Assembly: GCA_021739625.1 (NCBI GenBank)
Contig: JAIPBJ010000017.1
Span: forward strand, 1 to 39,786
DNA length: 39,786 nt
Direction of reading: 5' to 3'
DNA from: Flavobacteriales bacterium
Lineage (GTDB): Bacteria; Bacteroidota; Bacteroidia; UBA10329
Positions 14,115 to 23,414 of this stretch are shown here, piece after piece (position 1 is the stretch's first letter; every line of letters begins with the position of its first letter). The notes beneath the pieces were generated by a model that saw only the letters and a program-made list of their open reading frames with translations, ran no database searches and was not told where the DNA came from. Made by a program: the position numbers and the translations under genes.

Positions 14115-14945
14115 ATGAGTGCTAAGGAGAGAGTTCTTTTCGTTTCGCAGGAAATTACCCCATATCTGCCAGAGAGCCACATGGGAACGATCGGAAGACA
14201 CCTTCCTCAAGGCATTCAGGAAAAAGGAAGAGAGATCAGGACCTTCATGCCAAGGTATGGCAATGTGAACGAGCGCAGGAACCAATTGCATGAGGTCATC
14301 CGCCTTTCGGGCATGAACCTGATCATAGATGACAATGACCATCCGCTCATTATCAAGGTGGCCTCCATTCAACCTGCAAGGATGCAGGTCTATTTCATAG
14401 ACAACGAGGAGTATTTCCAACGCAAGGCAGTGCTGACGGACAAGAACGATATTGAGTTCACAGATAATGATGAACGCGCCATCTTCTTCTGCCGTGGTGT
14501 GATGGAGACGGTGAAGAAGCTCGGTTGGGCGCCTGACGTGATCCATTGCCAGGGATGGATGACCTCTCTGCTTCCCTTCTTCGCCAAGACCGTGTACAAG
14601 GAGGATCCGATGTTTGAGAATGCCAAGATTGTCTATTCGCTGTATGACGACCGTTTCAGCATCCCATTGGATTCGCGTCTTTCCGAGAAGGTCCAGTTCG
14701 ACACGCTGACCGAGACGGATGTGGAATCGTTCAAGGACACCACTTATATGGGTCTTACCAGAGCTGGAATAAAATACTCGGATGCTGTGATCATCGGCAG
14801 CGATGGTCTGGATGCCGAGCTTCTGTCGCTGGCCAACGAATCCGGAAAGCCTGTGCTTGGCTATCAGGATGAGGACACCTACATCGAGGCATATTCTGAG
14901 TTCTACTCAGAGGTGCTGGCAGGTAGCCCCGTTCTGGCCGATTGA
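14115..14945 (+). CDS. Divergent glycogen/starch synthase-like protein (GT5 N-terminal domain only)
   Basis: A 276-residue protein resembling the N-terminal Rossmann domain of GT5 glycogen synthases: RVLFVSQEITPYLPES, then TFMPRYGNVNERRNQLHEV, APDVIHCQGWMTSLLPFF and a C-terminal SDAVIIGSDGLDAEL. Two things set it apart. The length is about half that of a normal GlgA (around 480), with the whole acceptor-side GT1 domain absent. The ADP-glucose loop K-T-G-G-L after 'E-[IV]-[TA]-P' is replaced by PESHMGT (19-25). It is therefore unlikely to be a working glycogen synthase by itself. This short form is common next to panC in Flavobacteriales. Role unknown. Confidence 0.75.
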   Translation: MSAKERVLFVSQEITPYLPESHMGTIGRHLPQGIQEKGREIRTFMPRYGNVNERRNQLHEVIRLSGMNLIIDDNDHPLIIKVASIQPARMQVYFIDNEEYFQRKAVLTDKNDIEFTDNDERAIFFCRGVMETVKKLGWAPDVIHCQGWMTSLLPFFAKTVYKEDPMFENAKIVYSLYDDRFSIPLDSRLSEKVQFDTLTETDVESFKDTTYMGLTRAGIKYSDAVIIGSDGLDAELLSLANESGKPVLGYQDEDTYIEAYSEFYSEVLAGSPVLAD

Positions 14946-14979
14946 AATTCCATTGCTGCACCTGAACGTCAAAGCAATT

Positions 14980-15010
14980 TGCCCCTGTCGCCAATTGGTG
15001 CGCAGGGGCA
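14980..15010. terminator. Hairpin downstream of the GT5-like gene
   Basis: TGCCCCTG (14980-14987) and CAGGGGCA (15003-15010) form a perfect 8-bp stem. The inner part contains the palindrome CCAATTGG, and flanking GCAAT/ATTGC can extend it imperfectly. There is no strong U-tract; probable terminator or mRNA 3'-end structure. Confidence 0.5.
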
Positions 15011-15093
15011 CATTGCATTAGGCGCCAAATGCCGTTCTTCGGGCCATGATTAAAGCAAGTTACAATTCGGGTCATCTTATAGGTGGAAGACAG

Positions 15094-16395
15094 ATGGTGC
15101 GAACCCTTCTCGCGCTCCTTTTCGGAGCGGTTGCAACCACGTACACATCGTGCAAGGAGCCTGAGTTGGTGGGCATAGAGGTGCTGCCCGATGATGGCTA
15201 TGGTGTGGCATGGGTGGATACGTTCACGTTGGAATTGAGCACCATCACAGACGATTCCATCTATACTTCCAACACATCATCGTCCGTCTATCTCTTGGGC
15301 GAGATGAACGACCCGCAGTTCGGTGGTACAAGGACGGAATTCTACACACAGTTCAGATTGCCAACAGCCAACCTGACGTTTCTCAACGGCTCGGTGGTGG
15401 ATTCCATCGTACTCAATCTGGTCTATGCAGGTGCCTATGGCGATGTAAGCAAATGGGCAGGCACCCAGCGCTTCGGGGTCTATCCGCTTGAGGAGGTCAT
15501 CTATGACACGACCACCTACTATTCCAATCATGCCAGAGCATATAGTACCGCTCCATTGGCGCAGGTTCAAGTGAGGCCCAATCTGGTGAGCGATGTGCGG
15601 CTTGCTGCCGACACGATCCCACTCCCGGCCTCCTTGCGGATCAGGCTGGACGATGCTCTGGGGCAGCAGATCATCGGAGCAGACCCATTGGTGACGCTGG
15701 CAACGGACACATCATTCGCAAAAGTGTTCAAAGGGCTGGCCATTGTTCCTGAAAATTCAGGCCTGGCCCCGGGTCAGGGTGCCATCCTCTATCTCAATCT
15801 GGCATCAGGATATACCCGTGTCGAGCTGTACTACACTGACACTTCGGCCAAGAAACTCATGTTCCCGATCAATGCTTTGTCGGCTGCGCATTCCCACATC
15901 ACACACCAGCATCCTCTCGCCATCACGTCCATTCTGGGGAGCACGGAGGCCGGTCGTCAGGAGACCTATGTGCAGGCCATGGCGGGATTGAAGATGCGTG
16001 TCCAGATCCCACATCTCAACGATCTGCGGCAACTGGGCACAGTGGCCATCAACCGTGCCGAGCTGGTGCTTCCACTGGCTGACGGTGACCTTTCGAAATA
16101 TGGCCCGCCCTTGGCGCTGAGCGCCACCGAATCTGATTCCTTGGGACGAAGTCTCTTCATTGTGGACCCATTTGAGGTCGAGGGCCATTTCGGAGGAGAG
16201 TACCGGTCTGGAACAAGGGATTACGTCATGAATGTCGCCCGGCATATTCAGGACCTACTGAACCGCCCTGCCACAGACCCGTATCACGGTCTTCTCATTC
16301 GTAGCACTGTGGATGCCAGAAGGGTCATTTTCAATGGTTCGGAGCATGCGGACCGGCCTGTAAAGCTTAGACTGACTTATACCATCATAGATTAG
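15094..16395 (+). CDS. DUF4270 lipoprotein
   Basis: From ATG 15094 (preceded by AGGTGGAAGA) the protein has a lipoprotein signal with the lipidated Cys at 20 (YTSCKEPE) and 433 residues in total. The sequence after it, LVGIEVLPDDG, then 'STITDDSIYTSNTSS' and YLLGEMNDPQFGGTRTEFYTQ, is the hallmark start of DUF4270. These proteins occur widely in Bacteroidota and are usually found, as here, just before glmS and after the GT5-like gene. They are expected on the outer membrane or cell surface; no activity is known. The stop is 5 bases before glmS, so the two are an operon. A longer start at 15046 is possible but would bury the signal peptide. Confidence 0.85.
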   Translation: MVRTLLALLFGAVATTYTSCKEPELVGIEVLPDDGYGVAWVDTFTLELSTITDDSIYTSNTSSSVYLLGEMNDPQFGGTRTEFYTQFRLPTANLTFLNGSVVDSIVLNLVYAGAYGDVSKWAGTQRFGVYPLEEVIYDTTTYYSNHARAYSTAPLAQVQVRPNLVSDVRLAADTIPLPASLRIRLDDALGQQIIGADPLVTLATDTSFAKVFKGLAIVPENSGLAPGQGAILYLNLASGYTRVELYYTDTSAKKLMFPINALSAAHSHITHQHPLAITSILGSTEAGRQETYVQAMAGLKMRVQIPHLNDLRQLGTVAINRAELVLPLADGDLSKYGPPLALSATESDSLGRSLFIVDPFEVEGHFGGEYRSGTRDYVMNVARHIQDLLNRPATDPYHGLLIRSTVDARRVIFNGSEHADRPVKLRLTYTIID

Positions 16396-16400
16396 AAATC

Positions 16401-18239
16401 ATGTGTGGAATTGTAGCGTACCTCGGAAAGAAGGAAGCCTATCCTATCCTGATAAAGGGGCTGAGAAGGCTGGAATACCGTGGCTATGATAGCGCAGGAG
16501 TGTGCCTGCTGAATCATGGTCTCAAGGTCTATAAATGCAAGGGCAAGGTGGACGATCTGGAGCATTTCGCTGCCAGCATGGACAAATCCGGCTCTGTGGG
16601 CATTGGTCACACCAGGTGGGCCACGCATGGAGAGCCCAACGATGCCAATGCACACCCCCACTATTCGGGCAATGAGGAATTGGCCATCATCCACAATGGC
16701 ATCATTGAGAACTATGACACGCTGCGCGAAGAATTGCGTATGCGCGGCCATGTGTTCAAAAGCGACACGGACACCGAAGTGCTCATCCATCTGATTGAGG
16801 ATGTCAAAAAGAACGAGGACCTGACTTTGGTCGATGCAGTCAGGGTGGCATTGACCCAAGTGGTAGGCGCTTATGCCATCGTCATCATTGCCAAGGATCA
16901 TCCAGACCTGCTCATCGGGGCCAAGAAGGGCAGTCCTATGGTGGTCGGCATTGGCGATGGGGAGTTCTTCCTTGCGTCTGATGCCACCCCTATCGTAGAA
17001 CACACCAAGAATGTGGTCTATCTTGAGGACGAGGAGATCGTGGAGCTGAGGCTGGGAGAGAAGGTCCGCATCCGCAACATCAAGAACGAATACAAGACCC
17101 CCTATATCCAAGAGCTGGAGATGCACTTGGAGGAATTGGAGAAAGGCGGCTTCCCGCATTTCATGCTCAAGGAGATATTTGAGCAGCCCCGTTCCATTGC
17201 CGACAGCATGAGGGGCCGGATACATCTGGAAAGCGGCAAGGTGACCTTGGGCGGCATCATCGACTATGAGCAGAAGATGGCCAATGCCAAGCGCATCATC
17301 ATCGTGGCCTGTGGCACCAGTTGGCATGCCGGTCTGGTGGGCGAGTATCTCATTGAGGATCTTGCGCGCATACCTGTGGAAGTGGAATATGCATCGGAGT
17401 TCCGCTATCGCAACCCCATCATCACCGAAGAGGATGTGGTCATCGCCATCTCACAGTCGGGTGAAACGGCAGATACATTGGCCGCACTTGAACTGGCCAA
17501 GTCCAAAGGAGCGACCATCATCGGTGTGTGCAACGTGGTGGGGTCATCCATTTCAAGGATCACTGATGCCGGATCCTATACCCATGCCGGACCTGAGATA
17601 GGCGTGGCCTCCACCAAGGCCTTCACCGCGCAGGTGACAGTGCTCACCCTCATGGCGCTACATCTGGCACAGAAACGTGGAACCATTGCCCATTCGAGAC
17701 TTCAGCGGTTGCTGACGAGCCTGCAACAGATTCCGGAACTGGTGGAGGAGACTTTGAAGACCGATGCTCTGGTCCAGCATATTGCTGAGCAGTACAAGGA
17801 TGCCCGCAATTTCCTCTATCTGGGCCGGGGATACAATTTTCCCGTGGCCTTGGAAGGTGCGCTCAAACTCAAGGAGATCTCCTACATCCATGCCGAAGGT
17901 TATCCTGCCGCAGAGATGAAGCACGGCCCTATTGCACTCATTGACGCGGAAATGCCGGTGGTGGTGGTTGCCACCAAGAAGGGCAACTACGAGAAGGTGG
18001 TCAGCAACATACAGGAAGTGAAAGCCCGCAAAGGCAAGATCATCGTTGTCGTTACCAAAGGTGACACGGTGGCCTCGGGACTGGCCGATCACGTGATCGA
18101 GGTGCCGAACACGGAGGAGGAACTGATGCCCCTGTTGGCATCCATTCCACTGCAACTGTTGTCCTATCACATCGCTGTCATGCGCGGATGCAATGTGGAT
18201 CAGCCAAGGAATCTCGCCAAGTCGGTGACCGTGGAATGA
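16401..18239 (+). CDS. glmS: Glutamine-fructose-6-phosphate aminotransferase (isomerising) GlmS
   Basis: A 612-residue protein of normal GlmS length. The N-terminal glutaminase domain begins MCGIVAYLG with Cys2 as the nucleophile, then GLRRLEYRGYDSAG, GHTRWATHG and GNEELAIIHNGIIENY. Two SIS domains follow (CGTSWHAGLVGEYLIE and SQSGETADTLAAL; GRGYNFPVALEGALKLKEISY), and the end is the conserved QPRNLAKSVTVE. It makes glucosamine-6-phosphate for peptidoglycan and LPS. It is co-transcribed with the DUF4270 gene. No glmS ribozyme is visible or expected in this lineage. Confidence 0.98.
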   Translation: MCGIVAYLGKKEAYPILIKGLRRLEYRGYDSAGVCLLNHGLKVYKCKGKVDDLEHFAASMDKSGSVGIGHTRWATHGEPNDANAHPHYSGNEELAIIHNGIIENYDTLREELRMRGHVFKSDTDTEVLIHLIEDVKKNEDLTLVDAVRVALTQVVGAYAIVIIAKDHPDLLIGAKKGSPMVVGIGDGEFFLASDATPIVEHTKNVVYLEDEEIVELRLGEKVRIRNIKNEYKTPYIQELEMHLEELEKGGFPHFMLKEIFEQPRSIADSMRGRIHLESGKVTLGGIIDYEQKMANAKRIIIVACGTSWHAGLVGEYLIEDLARIPVEVEYASEFRYRNPIITEEDVVIAISQSGETADTLAALELAKSKGATIIGVCNVVGSSISRITDAGSYTHAGPEIGVASTKAFTAQVTVLTLMALHLAQKRGTIAHSRLQRLLTSLQQIPELVEETLKTDALVQHIAEQYKDARNFLYLGRGYNFPVALEGALKLKEISYIHAEGYPAAEMKHGPIALIDAEMPVVVVATKKGNYEKVVSNIQEVKARKGKIIVVVTKGDTVASGLADHVIEVPNTEEELMPLLASIPLQLLSYHIAVMRGCNVDQPRNLAKSVTVE

Positions 18240-18264
18240 TCTGCTCCGTTTGGACTGAAAAACA

Positions 18265-18297
18265 GAGGCCCCGCCAGTCAAATGGCGGGGCCTCTTT
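18265..18297. terminator. Bidirectional rho-independent terminator between glmS and sod
   Basis: A perfect 12-bp stem, GAGGCCCCGCCA / TGGCGGGGCCTC, with a 6-base loop lies between the convergent genes. TTTC follows on the plus strand and TGTTTTTC on the minus strand, so it can serve both. Confidence 0.9.
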
Positions 18298-18321
18298 CAA
18301 TTTCGCTGTAACCTCAATGGA

Positions 18322-18927
18322 TCATTTCGCCTCAGCGTAGCGCCTGCTCACTTCGGCCCAGTCGATCACATTGAAGAATGCGGAAATGTAGTCGGGTCTG
18401 CGGTTCTGATAGTGCAGATAGTAGGCATGCTCCCACACATCGAGACCAAGGATGGGTGTGCCGCCACAGCCAATGCTTGGCATCAGCGGGTTGTCCTGAT
18501 TGGCGGTGGAGCATACATCCACTTTACCACCTTTGTGGGCACAGAGCCACGCCCAACCTGAGCCGAAACGCGTTGCCGCAGCCTTGCTGAAAGCGTCCTT
18601 GAACGCATCGAACGAACCAAAGGCGGCATCGATCGCGGTGGCCAGTTCGCCTGTAGGTTGGCCACCACCGTTGGGCGACATCACCGTCCAGAAAAGAGAA
18701 TGGTTGTAGTGGCCTCCACCATTGTTGCGGATGGCAGTATTATCAAAACCCTTCACCATCACTTCCTCTACAGACAGGCCATCAAGGGCGGTGCCAGCGA
18801 TGGCATTGTTCACATTGGTGATGTAGGCATTGTGGTGCTTGGTGTGATGGATCTCCATCGTGCGGGCATCGACATGGGGTTCCAAGGCATCGTAAGCGTA
18901 CTTCAATTTGGGCAGTTCAAAGGCCAT
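18322..18927 (-). CDS. Superoxide dismutase, Fe/Mn family
   Basis: A 201-residue enzyme with all four metal ligands: H27 (in [13 protein letters not shown]), H76 ([11 protein letters not shown]), D163 and H167 ([18 protein letters not shown]). It destroys superoxide in the cytoplasm. FGSGWAWL and the [10 protein letters not shown] pattern are typical; metal preference (Fe or Mn) is not decidable by eye, so I give no sodA/sodB symbol. A -7 box lies upstream at 18963-18970. Confidence 0.96.
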   Translation of the reverse strand: MAFELPKLKYAYDALEPHVDARTMEIHHTKHHNAYITNVNNAIAGTALDGLSVEEVMVKGFDNTAIRNNGGGHYNHSLFWTVMSPNGGGQPTGELATAIDAAFGSFDAFKDAFSKAAATRFGSGWAWLCAHKGGKVDVCSTANQDNPLMPSIGCGGTPILGLDVWEHAYYLHYQNRRPDYISAFFNVIDWAEVSRRYAEAK

Positions 18928-18962
18928 TTTATGATGAGTTTAGGGTGAAACAATGAATGATG

Positions 18963-18970
18963 CAAATATA
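18963..18970 (-). promoter_or_regulatory. -7 element for the superoxide dismutase gene
   Basis: TATATTTG on the minus strand, 35 bases upstream of the ATG at 18927, with the typical following GCA. No clear -33 TTG. Confidence 0.5.
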
Positions 18971-18999
18971 CGGAAGGGGTATTTGGGTGCTGATGAGGC

Positions 19000-19476
19000 T
19001 TAACGCGCGGTCTCACGCTGTGTAGAGAATTTGCGTTGCCCATTCTTCATCATGAACACCTCTACGGCCTCTTTGTTCAACTCGCCACCCACGATCAGGT
19101 TGCCATTGTATATCATTTTCATCATGCCCATGAACAGGTTGTAACCCACCTCGGCCCTGTCCTTGGCTTCGTTGAAGAATGCCACGTCATAGTAGATCAC
19201 CCTGCCCTTGGGATTGGACTGGCTGGCCTTCCTGCTGTCATAGAAATCGTTGTAAACCAGCATCAGCAGGTTCTTGCCTTCCATGCTCTGGATCGTGTAG
19301 TCCTTGGCAGAGGGCAGATGCGCACTCCGTTCCTCGACCACCTTGAACAGAAGTTCGCCTTCATTGGAGACGATGCCACTCTCCTTATCATAGTCGAGTT
19401 TAAGCTTTGCCTTCTTCTGTGCATCAGCAGTTCCTGCAAATAGCAAGGCGGTCAAGAGGATGATGAGGGTTTTCAT
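19000..19476 (-). CDS. Small exported protein of unknown function
   Basis: A 158-residue protein with a clear signal peptide (MKTLIILLTALLFAGTADAQ). The mature part is a basic segment (KKAKLKLDYDKESG) followed by alternating strand-like stretches (ELLFKVVEERSAHL, GKNLLMLVYNDFYD, VIYYDVAFFNEAKDRAEVGY) and ends QRKFSTQRETAR. I do not recognise the family. It is probably periplasmic. A good -7 box (TAGCTTTG, 19498-19505) precedes it. Confidence 0.65.
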   Translation of the reverse strand: MKTLIILLTALLFAGTADAQKKAKLKLDYDKESGIVSNEGELLFKVVEERSAHLPSAKDYTIQSMEGKNLLMLVYNDFYDSRKASQSNPKGRVIYYDVAFFNEAKDRAEVGYNLFMGMMKMIYNGNLIVGGELNKEAVEVFMMKNGQRKFSTQRETAR

Positions 19477-19497
19477 CTGAGTCAGGTAGGTTCACAG

Positions 19498-19505
19498 CAA
19501 AGCTA
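19498..19505 (-). promoter_or_regulatory. -7 element of the 19000-19476 gene
   Basis: TAGCTTTG on the minus strand is an exact TAnnTTTG match, 21 bases upstream of the ATG at 19476. Confidence 0.5.
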
Positions 19506-19575
19506 ATGCTAAGCGGCACCATGGCATCATGTTCACATGTTCATTATCATTGTCGGAATTCTTAGACCATAACCC

Positions 19576-20766
19576 ATGTACGGAGCATTTCAGAACCATT
19601 TGGACCACGAGCTCGGATCCATTCGCGAGGCAGGCCTTTTCAAGCGCGAGCGCATCATCACCACCCCACAGGGCGCGCAGGTAAGGGTGAGCACGGGCGA
19701 GGATGTCATCATCATGTGTGCCAACAACTATCTTGGGCTTTCATCCCATCCCGAAGTGGTGAAGGCAGCCAAGGATGCATTGGACACCCACGGATATGGC
19801 ATGAGTTCCGTGCGGTTCATCTGCGGAACGCAGGATGCGCACAAGACCCTTGAACAGAAAGTGTCAGACTTTCTGGGAATGGAGGACACGATCCTGTACG
19901 CTGCCTGTTTCGATGCCAATGGAGGCGTGTTCGAACCGTTGTTCGGTGAGCAGGATGCCATCATCAGCGATGAGTTGAACCATGCGTCCATCATTGACGG
20001 GGTGCGACTGTGCAAGGCCGTCCGCTACCGCTATCGCCACAGCGATATGGCCGATCTGGAAGCGCAATTGAAAGCCGCGCAGGCCCAACGCTTCCGGGTC
20101 ATAGTCACCGATGGTGTTTTCAGCATGGACGGGGACATCGCCAAGCTGAAGGACATCTGCGACCTGGCCGACAGGTATGATGCACTGGTGATGGTGGATG
20201 ACAGCCACGCCACCGGTTTCATCGGTAGGACGGGGCGTGGCACGCATGAACATTGCGGGGTGATGGGCCGTGTGGACATCATCACCTCAACACTCGGAAA
20301 GGCGCTTGGCGGGGCCATGGGAGGTTTCACATCGGGCAAGAAAGAGGTGATCGAGATGCTGCGCCAGCGGTCGCGGCCCTATCTTTTCTCAAACTCACTT
20401 GCACCGAGCATTGTGGGTGCTGCAAACCGGGTGTTCGACATCCTCAGTTCCACCACCGAGTTGCGCGACCGTTTGGAATTGAACACACTTCACTTCAAAG
20501 AAGGCGTGCGAAAAGCTGGATTCGACACGAAACCTGGAGATTCGCCCATCGTGCCCATCATGCTCTATGATGCCCCATTGGCGCAGAAATTCGCAGAGCG
20601 ATTGCTTACCAAAGGCATATATGCCATCGGGTTCTTCTATCCTGTGGTGGCCAAGGGGCAGGCGCGCATACGGGTGCAGGTGTCGGCAGCGCACAGCATC
20701 GAACAGCTCGACCATGCCATCGCGGCATTCACCGAGGTGGGCAAGGAACTGGGAGTGGTGAAATAG
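19576..20766 (+). CDS. kbl: Glycine C-acetyltransferase (2-amino-3-ketobutyrate CoA ligase) Kbl
   Basis: A 396-residue PLP enzyme of the alpha-oxoamine synthase family, matching Kbl in length and motifs: [52 protein letters not shown] and [14 protein letters not shown], with the PLP lysine in LGKA. It cleaves 2-amino-3-ketobutyrate with CoA to glycine and acetyl-CoA, the second step of threonine breakdown. The first step is supplied by the dehydrogenase at 10711-11670. The two genes are 8 kb apart and on opposite strands, so they are not co-transcribed here. Confidence 0.95.
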   Translation: MYGAFQNHLDHELGSIREAGLFKRERIITTPQGAQVRVSTGEDVIIMCANNYLGLSSHPEVVKAAKDALDTHGYGMSSVRFICGTQDAHKTLEQKVSDFLGMEDTILYAACFDANGGVFEPLFGEQDAIISDELNHASIIDGVRLCKAVRYRYRHSDMADLEAQLKAAQAQRFRVIVTDGVFSMDGDIAKLKDICDLADRYDALVMVDDSHATGFIGRTGRGTHEHCGVMGRVDIITSTLGKALGGAMGGFTSGKKEVIEMLRQRSRPYLFSNSLAPSIVGAANRVFDILSSTTELRDRLELNTLHFKEGVRKAGFDTKPGDSPIVPIMLYDAPLAQKFAERLLTKGIYAIGFFYPVVAKGQARIRVQVSAAHSIEQLDHAIAAFTEVGKELGVVK

Positions 20767-20785
20767 GGAAGCGTATGGGCCCTTC

Positions 20786-21220
20786 TCAGTTGAGCGGGGC
20801 TCCCACAGCAATCTCGCACTTGTGCCCTTCCGCTCCATGTGGCGGGTTCAGGCCCTTGGCCAACATCTCAGCAGGCGACAGGTTGGGGTCAACGCCCGAA
20901 GCAACGTTGGGCTGGGGTGCGATGTTGAGGTTCGGCTGAGTGGCCTGGCCTGGCGTTGGGGTGATGGTCAGATTGGGCTCTCCGCTGGCGCTTGGGGCGG
21001 AGTTGAGGGGTGCTCCCACCGGAATCTCGCATCGGTGCCCCGGTTCCCCATGCGGAGGGTTCAATTTCACTTCAGTCGAAGATGGCTCGGAGGTGGTTCC
21101 GAGAATGGAATCGACACGCGAGGTGCCTGCATCACCTTCAGCTTTGTCAGAGGTCTCTGAGGCGCACCCTCCCAACATTGATACGGCCATGGCCGCTGCA
21201 AATAGTCCATTGAATCTCAT
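20786..21220 (-). CDS. Lipoprotein with two NPPHG-x2-GHxCEI motifs
   Basis: A 144-residue lipoprotein (lipidated C19 in SMLGGCAS). It carries a duplicated 21-residue Cys/His motif: LNPPHGEPGHRCEI followed by PVGAPLN at 53-73, and LNPPHGAEGHKCEI followed by AVGAPLN at the very C-terminus (124-144). Between them is a low-complexity Pro/Asn linker (PNLTITPTP, PNLNIAPQP, PNVASG, PNLSPAE). The conserved His and Cys in each motif suggest metal or haem binding, or a disulfide between the two motifs. I know this motif from scattered Bacteroidota lipoproteins but know of no assigned function. A -7-like box TACCTTCG lies at 21244-21251. Confidence 0.7.
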   Translation of the reverse strand: MRFNGLFAAAMAVSMLGGCASETSDKAEGDAGTSRVDSILGTTSEPSSTEVKLNPPHGEPGHRCEIPVGAPLNSAPSASGEPNLTITPTPGQATQPNLNIAPQPNVASGVDPNLSPAEMLAKGLNPPHGAEGHKCEIAVGAPLN

Positions 21221-21243
21221 TTCAGGCGATCTTATGAAGGTTC

Positions 21244-21251
21244 CGAAGGTA
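21244..21251 (-). promoter_or_regulatory. -7-like element for the NPPHG lipoprotein
   Basis: TACCTTCG on the minus strand (TAnnTTCG variant), 23 bases upstream of the ATG at 21220. Confidence 0.35.
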
Positions 21252-21338
21252 TGTATTCAGGAGGATTGGAGAGGTCGAATATCGGTCGGACACTTCAGAC
21301 CGATGTGTGCAATTCCATGCTCTACCGCTGTTGTCAAT

Positions 21339-22214
21339 TCAGTTGACCGCTTCGACTGTGAAACCGGCACCGCGCAATCCTTCAATCACACCTTTCTCTC
21401 CCACCAGATGCAGCGCCCCCACTGCAAAGAATGTGGACGATTTGGCGGCCTGTTCCCGGATGAGCGGGATCCACGCCTCGTTGCGCTTGGTGAGCAGCAC
21501 CTCTTCCATCCCCTCCAGTTCTCCACTCTCGCGGGCCACAGATTCCAACGCGGACAGGTCCTGACTCAGATAGGCATCCAGCATGCGGTTGTATTCGCGC
21601 AGCAGCGATGCCCCGGCCTCCTTCACCTGTTTTATCTGCTCTTCCATGCTCACAGATGCCATGAACGACATCTGTTGCTCCAATGTCTCAAGACCGATGA
21701 GCGGTTTCTTCGACTTCTTGGCCATGGCCGATAGTTCCTGCTCGTAGGCCTTCACGTTGCCGAGCAGCGTGGTGAGCACGAGGCCGGAGAGGTACAGCGG
21801 CTTGATCTTCACATACTGCTTATCGAATTTATTGGCCTTGATGCCCATCGAGTCCACATAGGCCGAGCGCAGCAGAGCAAACTCCTCTGCCGTCATAAAC
21901 TCTGCCCATGTTTTTCCATCAGGCATCATCATCTGCTGCGCCATCTTGAGCTGTTCGCCCATGGGAATGTCGATGTCCATTTCCAATGCAAGGGTCTCTG
22001 TGGCCTCGAACGCCTGTTGCATCTTGTCGGTGAAGAGGAACTTGTTCTCCGGCAGCAGGTGGATGGTACCGAAAAGGTAGGAGGCCTTGCTGTTGCCGGG
22101 CGAGGTCACTTTCCAAAGCAGCGACTGCGATTCCTGAGCGATCAGTGAGGCAGGCAACAGCAGAATGGCGAAAGCGGAGCGGAAAGCAGGGATGAGTGGG
22201 AATCGCATTTTCAT
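21339..22214 (-). CDS. TraB/GumN-family protein
   Basis: A 291-residue exported protein. The signal peptide (AFAILLLPASLIAQ) is followed by LLWKVTSPGNSKASYLFG and then the family motif GTIHLLP. The C-terminal half has the second signature, FFAVGALHLVGEKGVIEGLR. This TIKI/TraB fold includes metalloproteases in animals; the GxxH pairs here could bind metal, but bacterial members have no firm activity. It begins 3 bases after the aminotransferase stop and is therefore co-transcribed with it. Confidence 0.88.
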   Translation of the reverse strand: MKMRFPLIPAFRSAFAILLLPASLIAQESQSLLWKVTSPGNSKASYLFGTIHLLPENKFLFTDKMQQAFEATETLALEMDIDIPMGEQLKMAQQMMMPDGKTWAEFMTAEEFALLRSAYVDSMGIKANKFDKQYVKIKPLYLSGLVLTTLLGNVKAYEQELSAMAKKSKKPLIGLETLEQQMSFMASVSMEEQIKQVKEAGASLLREYNRMLDAYLSQDLSALESVARESGELEGMEEVLLTKRNEAWIPLIREQAAKSSTFFAVGALHLVGEKGVIEGLRGAGFTVEAVN

Positions 22215-22217
22215 GGG

Positions 22218-23408
22218 TTATTTGGTTGCAGAATCAATGGCACTGACAATTATCTGGCATGCCTCGATGATCTCATCATCCGAAATGGTGAGGGGCGGGG
22301 CGATGCGCATGGCGTCATTGCAAAAAAGGAACCAATCGGTCACGATGCCACAGGAAATGCAGCGATCAATGGCCGCGGTCAGTTGTGCGAAGCTGTCCAG
22401 TTGGATGGCCAGCAGCAATCCTCGGCCGCGCACCTCGCGTATGGCCGGGTGTTTCAGGTGTTCTCTGAACAGTGCTTCCTTACGGGGCACCTGTTGCACC
22501 AACTGCTCCTCCTCCAGCACATGGAGGGCTGCCAATCCTGCCGCACAGCTGACAGGATGACCACCGAACGTGGTTATGTGGCCCAGGATCGGGTCATGGC
22601 TCAGGGTCTCCATCAGTTGGTGCGAGGCCACAAAGGCCCCGATGGGCATGCCACCGCCCATGCCCTTGGCAATCACCATCACATCGGGCACGATATCGAA
22701 CTGCTCGAAGGCGAACATGCTGCCCGTTCGGCCGAAACCGCACTGGATCTCATCCAATACCAAAAGCGCACCCACCTGCGAGCACCGTTGCCGAAGGGCC
22801 TTCATGAATGCTATTGCTGGAATGCGCACCCCGGCCTCGCCCTGTATGGTCTCCAGAAATACGGCCGCCACACTCCTATCGATCAGTCGCAGGTCGTCCA
22901 TTTCATTCAACCTGATGTGCCGCACATCGGGCAGCAGCGGATAGAAGGGGCCCTTGTAGGCCTCATTCCCCATCAGACTGAGCGCCCCGTTGCTGCTTCC
23001 GTGATACGCATCCTTGAAGGCCACGAGGCCACTTCTTCCTGTGACCCGCTTGGCCAGTTTGATGGCCCCCTCAACGGCCTCGCTCCCCGAGTTGACGAAA
23101 TAGACGGAGGTGAGCCCGGCAGGAAGGTCACTGACGATGCGTTCGGCAAACTGCAACTGGATGTTCTGCACATACTCTCCATAGACCATCAGATGCATGT
23201 GGGTGGCCGCCTGTTGCTGCACGGCCTGCACCACTCTGGGGTGGCAGTGGCCCACATTGCTCACCGATATGCCTGCGATCAGATCCATGTAGCGCCTGCC
23301 ATCCGGGCCATACATGTATATGCCCTGGGCCCGTTCTATCGTCAGTCCTACGGGGCTTGGCGATGTGGGGGCCAGATGGCGCAACAGTTCTGAACGGGTG
23401 CTCGGCAT
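22218..23408 (-). CDS. Class III PLP aminotransferase (acetylornithine/ornithine aminotransferase-like)
   Basis: A 396-residue enzyme from ATG 23408. Motifs in order: GRRYMDLIAGISVSNVGHCH, YFVNSGSEAVEGAIKLAKR, VAFKDAYHGSSNGALS, the PLP-binding LVLDEIQCGFGRTG and VIAKGMGGGMPIGAF with the Schiff-base lysine. The family includes ArgD, RocD and GabT; the substrate cannot be fixed by eye. No arginine or proline genes are next to it. A TAATTTCG box (23415-23422) sits 6 bases before the start, so the transcript is probably leaderless. Confidence 0.9.
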   Translation of the reverse strand: MPSTRSELLRHLAPTSPSPVGLTIERAQGIYMYGPDGRRYMDLIAGISVSNVGHCHPRVVQAVQQQAATHMHLMVYGEYVQNIQLQFAERIVSDLPAGLTSVYFVNSGSEAVEGAIKLAKRVTGRSGLVAFKDAYHGSSNGALSLMGNEAYKGPFYPLLPDVRHIRLNEMDDLRLIDRSVAAVFLETIQGEAGVRIPAIAFMKALRQRCSQVGALLVLDEIQCGFGRTGSMFAFEQFDIVPDVMVIAKGMGGGMPIGAFVASHQLMETLSHDPILGHITTFGGHPVSCAAGLAALHVLEEEQLVQQVPRKEALFREHLKHPAIREVRGRGLLLAIQLDSFAQLTAAIDRCISCGIVTDWFLFCNDAMRIAPPLTISDDEIIEACQIIVSAIDSATK

Positions 23409-23414
23409 GGGCCA

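Noticed and set aside
22383-23393. 336-codon plus-strand open frame over the aminotransferase
   Set aside because: Antisense to a well-conserved PLP enzyme and without recognisable motifs.
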